A stretch of DNA of 7,497 bases from positions 1 through 7,497 of the forward strand of contig WREE01000097.1 in NCBI GenBank assembly GCA_009779515.1. Direction: 5' to 3'. The notes beneath the pieces were generated by a model. The model saw only the letters and a list, made by a program, of their open reading frames with translations. It was not told the DNA's origin and did not search any database. The position numbers were made by a program, and so were the translations under genes. The stretch comes from Symbiobacteriaceae bacterium. Its GTDB lineage: Bacteria; Bacillota; JAAYKD01; WRDA01. Shown here piece after piece: positions 1-4,790 of the stretch; position 1 is the stretch's first letter; the number at the start of each line of letters is the position of its first letter.

Positions 1-96
1 AAAATCGATACTGTTAAAGCCAAAGAGTGGATTGCCAAAGGAGCTTTACCGTCAGACAGGGTTAAGGCTCTGTTGCAAAGGGTTGGAGGGGAGTAA
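1..96 (+). CDS. rpsP: 30S ribosomal protein S16, C-terminal fragment
   Basis: The first 31 codons of the window, read in frame 1 to a TAA at 94-96, give the C-terminal third of ribosomal protein S16. The stretch AKEWIAKGALPSDRVKALL matches the S16 tail, where a Trp-containing helix is followed by a Gly-Ala-x-Pro-x-Asp turn and a Val-x-x-Leu-Leu helix. S16 binds 16S rRNA early in small-subunit assembly. The start lies outside the window. It is followed after 3 bases by khpA, whose ribosome binding site is embedded in the last S16 codons. This is the usual Firmicutes order and supports the call. The fragment is too short for domain-level comparison, but sequence and context agree. Confidence 0.93.
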   Translation, partial: KIDTVKAKEWIAKGALPSDRVKALLQRVGGE

Positions 97-99
97 ACC

Positions 100-360
100 A
101 TGCGGGATGTTGTGGAAATTATGGCCAAATACCTGGTGGCAAACCCTGACCAAATTACTCTTAAAGAGTATGTCACCGGCAGTGAAGTCGTTTATGAGCT
201 TTCCGTCGCCCAGGAAGATATGGGACGCATCATCGGGAAACATGGGCGGATAGCCAAAGCTATGCGCACTGTTCTCAAAGCTGCAGCTACCAAGCAAAAA
301 CAGTTTGTAACCTTAGAAATTGTCGACCCGGTCACCAGTGAACAAGAGGGAGTGCAGTAG
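100..360 (+). CDS. khpA: KH-domain RNA-binding protein KhpA
   Basis: This 86-residue protein is a single KH domain of the KhpA (YlqC) family. The RNA-binding signature GKHG lies at about residues 46-49 within a segment reading DMGRIIGKHGRIAKAMRT, followed by a basic helix and a final beta strand (FVTLEIVD). In other Firmicutes and in pneumococcus, KhpA pairs with KhpB as an RNA chaperone linked to cell division and small-RNA metabolism; that role is family knowledge. The ATG at 100 follows a strong Shine-Dalgarno (GGAGGGGAG, 85-93) that overlaps the end of rpsP. The length is slightly above the usual 75-80 residues, with a short C-terminal tail (SEQEGVQ) whose codons also supply the ribosome binding site for rimM. 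Confidence 0.95.
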   Translation: MRDVVEIMAKYLVANPDQITLKEYVTGSEVVYELSVAQEDMGRIIGKHGRIAKAMRTVLKAAATKQKQFVTLEIVDPVTSEQEGVQ

Positions 361-361
361 C

Positions 362-910
362 TTGCTCCGAGCACCGACAAGGGTGGTAGTGGGAAAAATT
401 GTGGCTGCCCAAGGGTTAAAGGGTGAAATGCGGGTTTTACCTCTTACCGACTTTCCTGAACGCTTTGCCACAACCCGAGAGTTGGTAGCTTACCATCCCA
501 ACGGTAAAATGCTCACCCTACACCCTCAACACGCTCGAGAACACAAAGGAGTTATTATACTCAAATGCCAGGAGATAGAGAATATCGCCCAGCTCCAACC
601 TTGGATTCAGGCGGAACTCACCATATCTCCAGATCAACTACAGGAGCTTCCCCCCGGGAGATACTATATTTTTCAGGTTCTGGGATTACAGGTATACACC
701 GAAGAGGGGCTACACTTAGGAGAGTTGGTCGATGTCTTGACCCCAGGGGCTAATGATGTTTATGTAGTGCAACTCACCCCGGAAGCGTCAGCTATGGCTC
801 AGGAGAGCGATGGCAAAGAGCTGCTTCTTCCGGTTATTGATGAGGTCATACTTACCACCGATTTGGCTTCCGGTCGTCTAACCGTTCGCCTCATACCCGG
901 GCTATTGTAA
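362..910 (+). CDS. rimM: 16S rRNA processing / 30S maturation factor RimM
   Basis: RimM binds ribosomal protein S19 and helps mature the head of the 30S subunit. The N-terminal barrel opens with VVVGKIVAAQGLKGEMRV, the family signature. The C-terminal PRC-barrel runs from YYIFQVLGLQVY through GELVDVLTPGANDVYVV to LLLPVIDEVIL and ends RLTVRLIPGLL. I chose the TTG at 362, giving 182 residues, because it sits 10 bases after a purine-rich Shine-Dalgarno (GAGGGA, 346-351) and gives the usual short lead into the VGKI motif. A TTG at 320 in the same frame would add 14 residues and overlap khpA by 41 bases. In-frame GTGs at 383 and 389 are less well placed. The gene starts one base after the khpA stop, and its own stop shares a base with the trmD start, so the three are probably translationally coupled. 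Confidence 0.93.
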   Translation: MLRAPTRVVVGKIVAAQGLKGEMRVLPLTDFPERFATTRELVAYHPNGKMLTLHPQHAREHKGVIILKCQEIENIAQLQPWIQAELTISPDQLQELPPGRYYIFQVLGLQVYTEEGLHLGELVDVLTPGANDVYVVQLTPEASAMAQESDGKELLLPVIDEVILTTDLASGRLTVRLIPGLL

Positions 911-1710
911 TGCGAATCGATATACTCACCCTTTTTCCGGGTATGTTTGTCGGGCTAACTGGTCAAAGTATTATTAAGCGAGCTCTGGAAGCAGCTTTAG
1001 TGGAGATTGAGCTCTGGGATATACGTGACTATTGTCTGGACAAACACCACAGTGCCGACGACTACCCCTTTGGGGGTGGAGCCGGAATGCTGTTGAAACC
1101 CGAACCTCTCTACCGTCTCCTGGAGCAGTTTCCTGATAATGCTCATGTGGTGCATCTTACCCCGGCAGGGGAGCCGCTGAAGCAGAAGCTGGTTACCCGC
1201 CTGGCTACCGCAGAGAGGCTGGTGTTGCTTTGCGGACACTACGAAGGGATCGACCAACGGGTGGTGGCACGTTTTGTCCACCAGGAAGTGTCTATTGGCG
1301 ATTATATTCTTTCCGGGGGTGAACTACCAGCTATGGTGCTTGCCGATGCCGTGGTGCGCCTTATCCCCGGAGTCTTGGGGTCATCTCTCTCTCTACAGCA
1401 AGAGAGTTTTACTACCGGTCTTTTAGAATACCCCCAATATACTCGACCTACCGATTTGCGAGGTGACCGCGTTCCCGAGCTACTGCGCCAGGGAGACCAC
1501 GGAGCTATTGCTCGGTGGCAAAGGAAAGAGAGTATACGTCGCACCTTACAGCGTCGCCCAGATTTATTACTAACATCGTCTTTAAACAAAGAAGACCGTA
1601 AAATACTATTACAGCTACTACGAGAGGAGGGAAATAACCATGCATCCCATGATCCAACTCCTGGAAAAGGAAATGCTGAAAAAGGATTTACCAGTTTTCA
1701 AACCCGGTGA
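910..1710 (+). CDS. trmD: tRNA (guanine-N1)-methyltransferase TrmD
   Basis: TrmD transfers a methyl group from S-adenosylmethionine to N1 of G37 in tRNAs, preventing +1 frameshifting. This 266-residue protein shows the N-terminal RIDILTLFPGMF, the GGGAGM loop, and the SPOUT trefoil-knot cofactor site: CGHYEGIDQR at about residue 108, then IGDYILSGGELPAM and RLIPGVLG. Arg150 aligns with E. coli Arg154. The residue aligning with the catalytic Asp169 of the E. coli and Haemophilus enzymes is Glu165. The GLLEYPQYTRP and GDHGAIARWQ motifs of the C-terminal domain are present. There is no Shine-Dalgarno; the start overlaps the rimM stop as TAATG, implying coupling to rimM. The C-terminus runs about 23 residues into the rplS frame and ends in a low-conservation tail. 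Confidence 0.96.
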   Translation: MRIDILTLFPGMFVGLTGQSIIKRALEAALVEIELWDIRDYCLDKHHSADDYPFGGGAGMLLKPEPLYRLLEQFPDNAHVVHLTPAGEPLKQKLVTRLATAERLVLLCGHYEGIDQRVVARFVHQEVSIGDYILSGGELPAMVLADAVVRLIPGVLGSSLSLQQESFTTGLLEYPQYTRPTDLRGDRVPELLRQGDHGAIARWQRKESIRRTLQRRPDLLLTSSLNKEDRKILLQLLREEGNNHASHDPTPGKGNAEKGFTSFQTR

Positions 1711-1993
1711 CACAGTGCGTGTTCATGTTAAGGTTGTGGAAGGTGGTAAGGAGAGAGTTCAGGTTTACGAAGGGCTAGTCATCCGCCGATCCGGCGGCTC
1801 TACCCGGGAAACCTTTACAGTCCGTAAAATTTCCAACGGCGTTGGGGTAGAACGCACCTTCCTGGTGCATTCTCCACGTATCGATAAAATCGATATCACC
1901 CGCCGGGGTTATGTACGCCGCGCTAGGCTCTACTACTTGCGGGATAAAATCGGTAGAGCAGCCACCCGGGTTCGTGAAGCCGGTAGACGGTAA
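1640..1993 (+). CDS. rplS: 50S ribosomal protein L19
   Basis: L19 sits at the interface of the two ribosomal subunits. All 117 residues fit the family in length and sequence: an N-terminal helix (MIQLLEKEMLKKDLPVF), then the SH3-like core with PGDTVRVHVKVVEG, QVYEGLVIRR, TFTVRKISNGVGVERTF and HSPRIDKIDI, and the basic tail with VRRARLYYLRD. The ATG at 1640 follows a strong Shine-Dalgarno (AGGAGGG, 1625-1631) with 8-base spacing, all inside the trmD coding sequence. The first 71 bases overlap the end of trmD in another frame. Consequently there is no room for an independent untranslated leader such as the L19 leader RNA known from other Firmicutes; expression probably follows the operon. Confidence 0.97.
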   Translation: MHPMIQLLEKEMLKKDLPVFKPGDTVRVHVKVVEGGKERVQVYEGLVIRRSGGSTRETFTVRKISNGVGVERTFLVHSPRIDKIDITRRGYVRRARLYYLRDKIGRAATRVREAGRR

Positions 1994-2000
1994 GGAAGTT

Positions 2001-2876
2001 GTGAGTAAGGGTAACAATACCATCCAGTGGTATCCGGGTCATATGGTCAAAGCTAAGCAGATGGTCACCCAGCATCTTCCCATGGTCGATGTGGTGGTGG
2101 AGCTTTTAGATGCTCGTATACCTGCAGCCAGCCGTAACCCGGATATTGCTGCTTCATTAGGCAGCAAACCCCGCTTGGTGGTGCTGAACAAGGCTGATTT
2201 AGCCGATCCCAGGGTAACCCGAGCCTGGCAACAACAGCTGCAGGAAGAGGGATCTTCCGCTTTAGCCGTGGTGGCTACCGGTAAAGAAGGTTTAGCAGAG
2301 TTACCCCTACGAGCAGCTGCTTTAGCTAAACCTGCTTTGGAACGTTGGCGCCGTAAAGGGCGTTTACCACGAGCACCTCGGGTGATGATGGTAGGAATTC
2401 CTAATGTGGGTAAATCCACCTTAATTAACCGCTTAGCGGGAACAGGTCGTCTCACGGTAGCCGATCGCCCAGGCGTGACCCGTATCCAGCAGTGGGTTAA
2501 AATTCGAGGTGATTTAGATCTCTTAGATATGCCGGGTATACTGATGCCTCGTATCGGCGATACTCAGGTGGGTATGAAGCTTGCCGCAACTGGAGCTATA
2601 TCCGATGCTGTTTTTGATCTCCAGGAAGTAGCCTATGCTCTACTCTCCTGGCTGCTGGAACCTTATCCCGATCTCATACGGCAGCGCTATGGTCTTACTG
2701 ATCTGGGGGACCCCCTCTCCTGTCTTCATAGTATTGGCATCAAGCGAGGTGCTTTACGAACCGGAGGAGAGGTAGATTTGTTGCGTACAGCCGAGCACCT
2801 GCTAGATGAGTTTCGAGGTGGGCGTATTGGACGCATCAGCTTGGAATACCCCACCTCGACAAATGTCGTCGGGTAA
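2001..2876 (+). CDS. rbgA: Ribosome biogenesis GTPase RbgA (YlqF)
   Basis: RbgA is a circularly permuted GTPase that promotes a late step of 50S subunit assembly. The permuted motif order is visible: G4 (NKAD, residues 63-66) comes first, then the P-loop G1 (GIPNVGKST, 132-140), then G3 (DMPG, 176-179). The N-terminus TIQWYPGHMVKAK is the family signature, and the helical C-terminal domain ends with a short tail. I chose GTG 2001 (291 residues, near the 282 of B. subtilis) because it leads directly into TIQWYPGHM. Its Shine-Dalgarno (AAGGA, 1992-1996) overlaps the rplS stop and has short spacing. Upstream in-frame starts lie inside rplS and would add unrelated residues. G3 reads DMPG where DTPG is usual. 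Confidence 0.95.
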   Translation: MSKGNNTIQWYPGHMVKAKQMVTQHLPMVDVVVELLDARIPAASRNPDIAASLGSKPRLVVLNKADLADPRVTRAWQQQLQEEGSSALAVVATGKEGLAELPLRAAALAKPALERWRRKGRLPRAPRVMMVGIPNVGKSTLINRLAGTGRLTVADRPGVTRIQQWVKIRGDLDLLDMPGILMPRIGDTQVGMKLAATGAISDAVFDLQEVAYALLSWLLEPYPDLIRQRYGLTDLGDPLSCLHSIGIKRGALRTGGEVDLLRTAEHLLDEFRGGRIGRISLEYPTSTNVVG

Positions 2877-2890
2877 AGCGGGTGTAGCCA

Positions 2891-3253
2891 GTGCCAGGAG
2901 AACGGATAACAGTAGGACGGTTAGGAGAGGAGTATGCGGTCGGCTTTCTCACCCGAAAAGGGTATGTTATATTACAACGCAACTATCGTACCCCTCAGGG
3001 AGAAATTGATCTGATCGCCCTCAAAGAAAAAACTTTAGTTTTTATCGAAGTCAAAACACGTTCATCTCTGCATTTTGGTGAAGGTTTTGAAGCAGTTAAT
3101 ACCGCTAAGCAACAACGTATGCGTCTATTAGCGTCTCTCTATCTCCAGAGACATAACCATCACCATAGTTCAGTACGCTTCGATGTTATCTCCCTGCAGG
3201 TTAGTGAACAAGGTAAAGTGACCCAAGTAAAGCATTTTGTCGAAGCTTTTTAA
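2891..3253 (+). CDS. yraN: YraN/UPF0102 family nuclease-like protein
   Basis: This 120-residue protein matches the UPF0102 (YraN) family, which has a restriction-endonuclease-like fold. The visible signature is GRLGEEYAVGFLTRKGYVILQRNYR, followed by GEIDLIAL (Asp40) and VFIEVKTR (Glu53, Lys55), the D...ExK arrangement of PD-(D/E)xK nucleases. Its last strand reads RFDVISLQV. The biological role is not firmly established; links to recombination or DNA processing are inferred from fold and from frequent neighbourhood with rnhB, comM and dprA. GTG 2891 was chosen because it gives the normal short N-terminus before GRLGEE, although no good Shine-Dalgarno precedes it. It starts 14 bases after the rbgA stop, so it is probably the last gene of the operon and translated by coupling. 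Confidence 0.92.
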   Translation: MPGERITVGRLGEEYAVGFLTRKGYVILQRNYRTPQGEIDLIALKEKTLVFIEVKTRSSLHFGEGFEAVNTAKQQRMRLLASLYLQRHNHHHSSVRFDVISLQVSEQGKVTQVKHFVEAF

Positions 3254-3271
3254 TATAAATTGTCAATACTT

Positions 3272-3300
3272 GGAGGAAATAAAGAATTTAGCGCGAATAT
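3272..3300 (+). promoter_or_regulatory. Putative sigma-H promoter for the unknown 117-residue gene
   Basis: GGAGGAAAT (3272-3280) matches all nine positions of the sigma-H -35 consensus RNAGGAWWW. After 11 bases, CGCGAATAT (3292-3300) matches eight of nine positions of the -10 consensus RNNGAATWW. The B. subtilis spacing is 11-12 bases between these blocks. Transcription would begin near 3306-3309, about 60 bases before the ATG at 3367. Sigma-H directs early-stationary, competence and sporulation-entry genes in Firmicutes. The first block also resembles a Shine-Dalgarno, but no start codon follows it at a usable distance. The match and location are seen directly; use by sigma-H is inferred. 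Confidence 0.65.
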
Positions 3301-3366
3301 AAAGGTAACGTCAGGGGTTTATAGTCGCACCTGGTTGTTAAATAATAAGTAGGAGGTTTCCTTAGT

Positions 3367-3720
3367 ATGTCAATTACGTGGCTAGCACCGCAGCGTACCA
3401 CAGGTTTGTTACCTGAAGATCAACTGCGGATCACTATTGTCGCCAGACCCAAGGGTATCCGCTTCAATGCTGTCATGGGACGTAAATTAAAAACCAATGG
3501 TATCTCTCGGGTACGTTTGGGAGTAGATGAAGAAGGTCGTAAACTCTTTCTTCAACCTAGCGATGATGTCAACGGTAGTTTTATGGTTTGTGGTAAAGCC
3601 AATAGCCCTATGTTGCATGTATCTGGTATGTGGGGTTGGGTGACCAAGTACAACATGGAAGGAAACAAGTTAAACGGTTATTGGGATGAACAAGAAAAGT
3701 TGTTTGTCTTTCCCTACTAA
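3367..3720 (+). CDS. Small protein of unknown function, possibly sigma-H regulated
   Basis: I do not recognise this 117-residue protein. It looks like a real gene: an AGGAGG Shine-Dalgarno (3351-3356) precedes the ATG by 10 bases, the open frame is intact, and a promoter-like sequence lies upstream. It has no signal peptide and no membrane segment. It appears beta-rich and mildly basic in its first half, with alternating strands (LRITIVAR, RVRLGVDEEGRKLFLQP) and an aromatic, Gly-rich second half (MWGWVTKYNMEGNKLNGYWDEQEKLFVFPY). Trp at 5, 89, 91 and 106 and a single Cys75 stand out. The strand-turn-strand pattern in the middle recalls small swapped-hairpin or ribbon DNA-binding folds, but this is only an impression. 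It separates yraN from rnhB, which usually lie close together. Confidence 0.8.
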   Translation: MSITWLAPQRTTGLLPEDQLRITIVARPKGIRFNAVMGRKLKTNGISRVRLGVDEEGRKLFLQPSDDVNGSFMVCGKANSPMLHVSGMWGWVTKYNMEGNKLNGYWDEQEKLFVFPY

Positions 3721-3765
3721 CATCTTGTTTAGCTTTCTCTACTAGCTTTTATTCATAATATACAG

Positions 3766-3794
3766 AAGACGCGCCAGAATCTGGCGCGTCTTGA
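3766..3794. repeat. Palindromic repeat, copy 1
   Basis: A perfect 12-bp inverted repeat (arms AAGACGCGCCAG and CTGGCGCGTCTT) surrounds the 3-base loop AAT at 3778-3780. The 29 bases 3766-3794 recur at 3979-4007 with a single difference. The copy lies 46 bases after the stop of the 117-residue gene, so it may end that transcript, but no T-tract follows. A TTGACA hexamer overlaps its right end (3791-3796) without a matching -10 box at the right distance. Confidence 0.85.
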
Positions 3795-3865
3795 CAAACT
3801 GAAGAAAAACCAGTTTCGGGTTCTTTGTTTCCCACCTATCTTATCTTAAAGGGATAAGAGTAACC

Positions 3866-3894
3866 GCTTTTTGGCGACCTGCGCGTCAAAAAGC
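3866..3894. repeat. Inverted repeat with 11-bp stem
   Basis: GCTTTTTGGCG (3866-3876) pairs with CGTCAAAAAGC (3884-3894), using one G-U pair, around a 7-base loop (3877-3883). Its sequence is unrelated to the GACGCGCC palindrome. The A/T run is inside the stem, not after it, so it does not look like a standard terminator on the plus strand. Confidence 0.65.
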
Positions 3895-3949
3895 AAACTT
3901 AATGGCAAGAACATAACTTAATTCGCCGAAGAGCGCACTCTGAAGGCGA

Positions 3950-3976
3950 GAGGGTGAAGACTTTGTCTTCACCCTC
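3950..3976. repeat. Perfect 12-bp inverted repeat with 3-base loop
   Basis: GAGGGTGAAGAC (3950-3961) and GTCTTCACCCTC (3965-3976) are perfect complements around TTT (3962-3964). It has the same 12-3-12 geometry as palindrome copy 1 but a different stem sequence, apart from the shared GAC/GTC next to the loop. It is separated from palindrome copy 2 by one base, giving a tandem double hairpin. No T-tract follows. Confidence 0.8.
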
Positions 3977-3977
3977 A

Positions 3978-4007
3978 CAAGACGCGCCAAAATCTGGCGC
4001 GTCTTGA
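3978..4007. repeat. Palindromic repeat, copy 2
   Basis: CAAGACGCGCCA (3978-3989) and TGGCGCGTCTTG (3995-4006) are perfect complements with a 5-base loop. Bases 3979-4007 equal copy 1 (3766-3794) except for one G-to-A change at 3990. That change opens the innermost pair, and a flanking C adds an outer pair. The right end shares TTG (4004-4006) with the -35 box of the rnhB promoter, so folding or binding here could affect rnhB transcription. Confidence 0.85.
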
Positions 4008-4033
4008 ACTTCAAGCGGGTATATTTCTATAAT
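4004..4033 (+). promoter_or_regulatory. Putative sigma-A promoter for rnhB
   Basis: TTGAAC (4004-4009, four of six consensus bases) and a perfect TATAAT (4028-4033) are 18 bases apart. Transcription would begin near 4040, leaving a leader of roughly 14 bases that contains the AAAGGAA Shine-Dalgarno (4038-4044), so the true start site may lie a few bases earlier. A 13-base palindrome (CTTGAA-C-TTCAAG, 4003-4015) covers the -35 box and could be an operator; this is speculative. Confidence 0.6.
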
Positions 4034-4053
4034 AGATAAAGGAAACGATAACT

Positions 4054-4677
4054 ATGAAGCACAAGATCAAAGAGTGGTTGCCCCGGGAAGAGGAACTGTT
4101 AGCTAGAGGGTATACCGTCCTTGCTGGGTTGGATGAAGCCGGTTGTGGTCCTTTAGCCGGTCCAGTAGTGGCAGCAGCAGTAGTGCTGAAAGAGGCGAAG
4201 CTCCCCCCTAAACTGGATGATTCGAAAAAACTGACAGCTAAGTCTCGTGAAGCTGTTTATGAACAAATTATCAACCAGTGTGATTATGGAGTAGGTTTTG
4301 CTAGTCATGTGGAGATTGATGCTCTGAATATTCGCCAAGCTAGCAGGTTGGCGATGGAACGAGCTTTGGGTAACCTGCCTTATCCCCCGGAGTATCTGCT
4401 CATAGATGGTATATCCTTACCCTTTTGGCAAGGAAAGCAAGAGAGCTTTATTCGGGGAGACAGCCTAATCGCCTCCATCGCCGCTGCCTCGGTGGTGGCA
4501 AAGGTTACCCGAGACAGGTATATGGTCGAAATAGCTAACACTTATCCAGAGTATCTTTTTGCCCAACATAAAGGGTACCCCACCCCGTTACATTACCAGC
4601 TATTGTTACAATTTGGTCCATCACCTATCCACCGCCGCTCTTTTTTAAAGAGTTACTATAAGATGATTGAAGCATAA
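4054..4677 (+). CDS. rnhB: Ribonuclease HII
   Basis: RNase HII cuts RNA in RNA-DNA hybrids and nicks DNA at single embedded ribonucleotides, starting ribonucleotide excision repair. This 207-residue form has the complete acidic active site: Asp27-Glu28 (LDEAG), Asp118 (YLLIDG) and Asp136 (RGDSLIASIAAASVVAKVTRDR). It also keeps DSKKLT and HKGYPTPLH (172-180), with the substrate-sensing Tyr175. It is shorter than the B. subtilis enzyme, with only a short N-terminal lead. The motif normally reading Gly-Arg-Gly, which recognises the RNA-DNA junction, is Gly30-Cys31-Gly32 (codon TGT). ATG 4054 has an AAAGGAA Shine-Dalgarno and its own promoter, whereas in many Firmicutes rnhB directly follows rbgA. 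Confidence 0.96.
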   Translation: MKHKIKEWLPREEELLARGYTVLAGLDEAGCGPLAGPVVAAAVVLKEAKLPPKLDDSKKLTAKSREAVYEQIINQCDYGVGFASHVEIDALNIRQASRLAMERALGNLPYPPEYLLIDGISLPFWQGKQESFIRGDSLIASIAAASVVAKVTRDRYMVEIANTYPEYLFAQHKGYPTPLHYQLLLQFGPSPIHRRSFLKSYYKMIEA

Positions 4678-4728
4678 GTTTACGAAGCCATTTACCGATA
4701 ATGAATCCAAGCTACTTAAATATTTCAT

Positions 4729-4757
4729 GTGACAGAGACTTCCTTTTATGGTAGACT
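4729..4757 (+). promoter_or_regulatory. Putative sigma-A promoter for the amidase gene
   Basis: GTGACA (4729-4734, five of six consensus bases) and TAGACT (4752-4757, four of six) are 17 bases apart. TGG immediately before the -10 box (4749-4751) makes an extended -10. Transcription would begin near 4764, about 27 bases before the ATG at 4791, leaving room for the AGGAGG Shine-Dalgarno (4779-4784). This suggests the amidase is transcribed separately from rnhB, 113 bases upstream. Confidence 0.55.
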
Positions 4758-4790
4758 GTGGGCGTTGCTATTACTTGCAGGAGGAAAATA

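Larger units (their letters stand above)
3721..4053. other. 333-base non-coding region rich in stem-loops
   Basis: No credible coding frame was found between the 117-residue gene and rnhB. Instead the region contains a series of inverted repeats: 3766-3792, 3839-3859 (7-bp arms), 3866-3894, a weaker one at 3923-3949, 3950-3976 and 3978-4006. There is also a 6-bp pair at 3796-3801 and 3811-3816. None is followed by a run of T, so canonical intrinsic termination is not evident. The last 50 bases hold the rnhB promoter and ribosome binding site. The region could be a hairpin-rich RNA, an accumulation of palindromic repeats, or a tandem set of weak terminators. Confidence 0.7.

Noticed and set aside
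320..361. Upstream TTG start for rimM
   Set aside because: It would overlap khpA by 41 bases and add 14 residues not seen before the VGKI motif in RimM; TTG 362 has the better-spaced ribosome binding site.
1302..1589. Minus-strand 95-codon open frame inside trmD
   Set aside because: It is antisense to conserved TrmD motifs, with no start signal and no recognisable protein features.
2039..2455. Minus-strand 138-codon open frame inside rbgA
   Set aside because: It lies antisense to a certain GTPase gene, with basic, low-complexity sequence typical of a shadow frame.
3301..3366. Riboswitch or T-box in the leader of the unknown gene
   Set aside because: The predicted leader is about 60 bases with no strong stem, no specifier loop and no terminator/antiterminator pair.
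3791..3819. Possible promoter beginning with the TTGACA at the end of palindrome copy 1
   Set aside because: No TATAAT-like hexamer lies 16-18 bases downstream, so the perfect -35 box is probably a by-product of the repeat.
3766..4007. CRISPR array
   Set aside because: There are only two repeat copies, they are perfect palindromes, and the 184-base gap between them is filled with other hairpins rather than spacers.
4758..4790. Upstream GTG start for the amidase
   Set aside because: It would add a charged stretch before the signal peptide and falls at the edge of the likely -10 box; ATG 4791 has a strong AGGAGG at ideal spacing.
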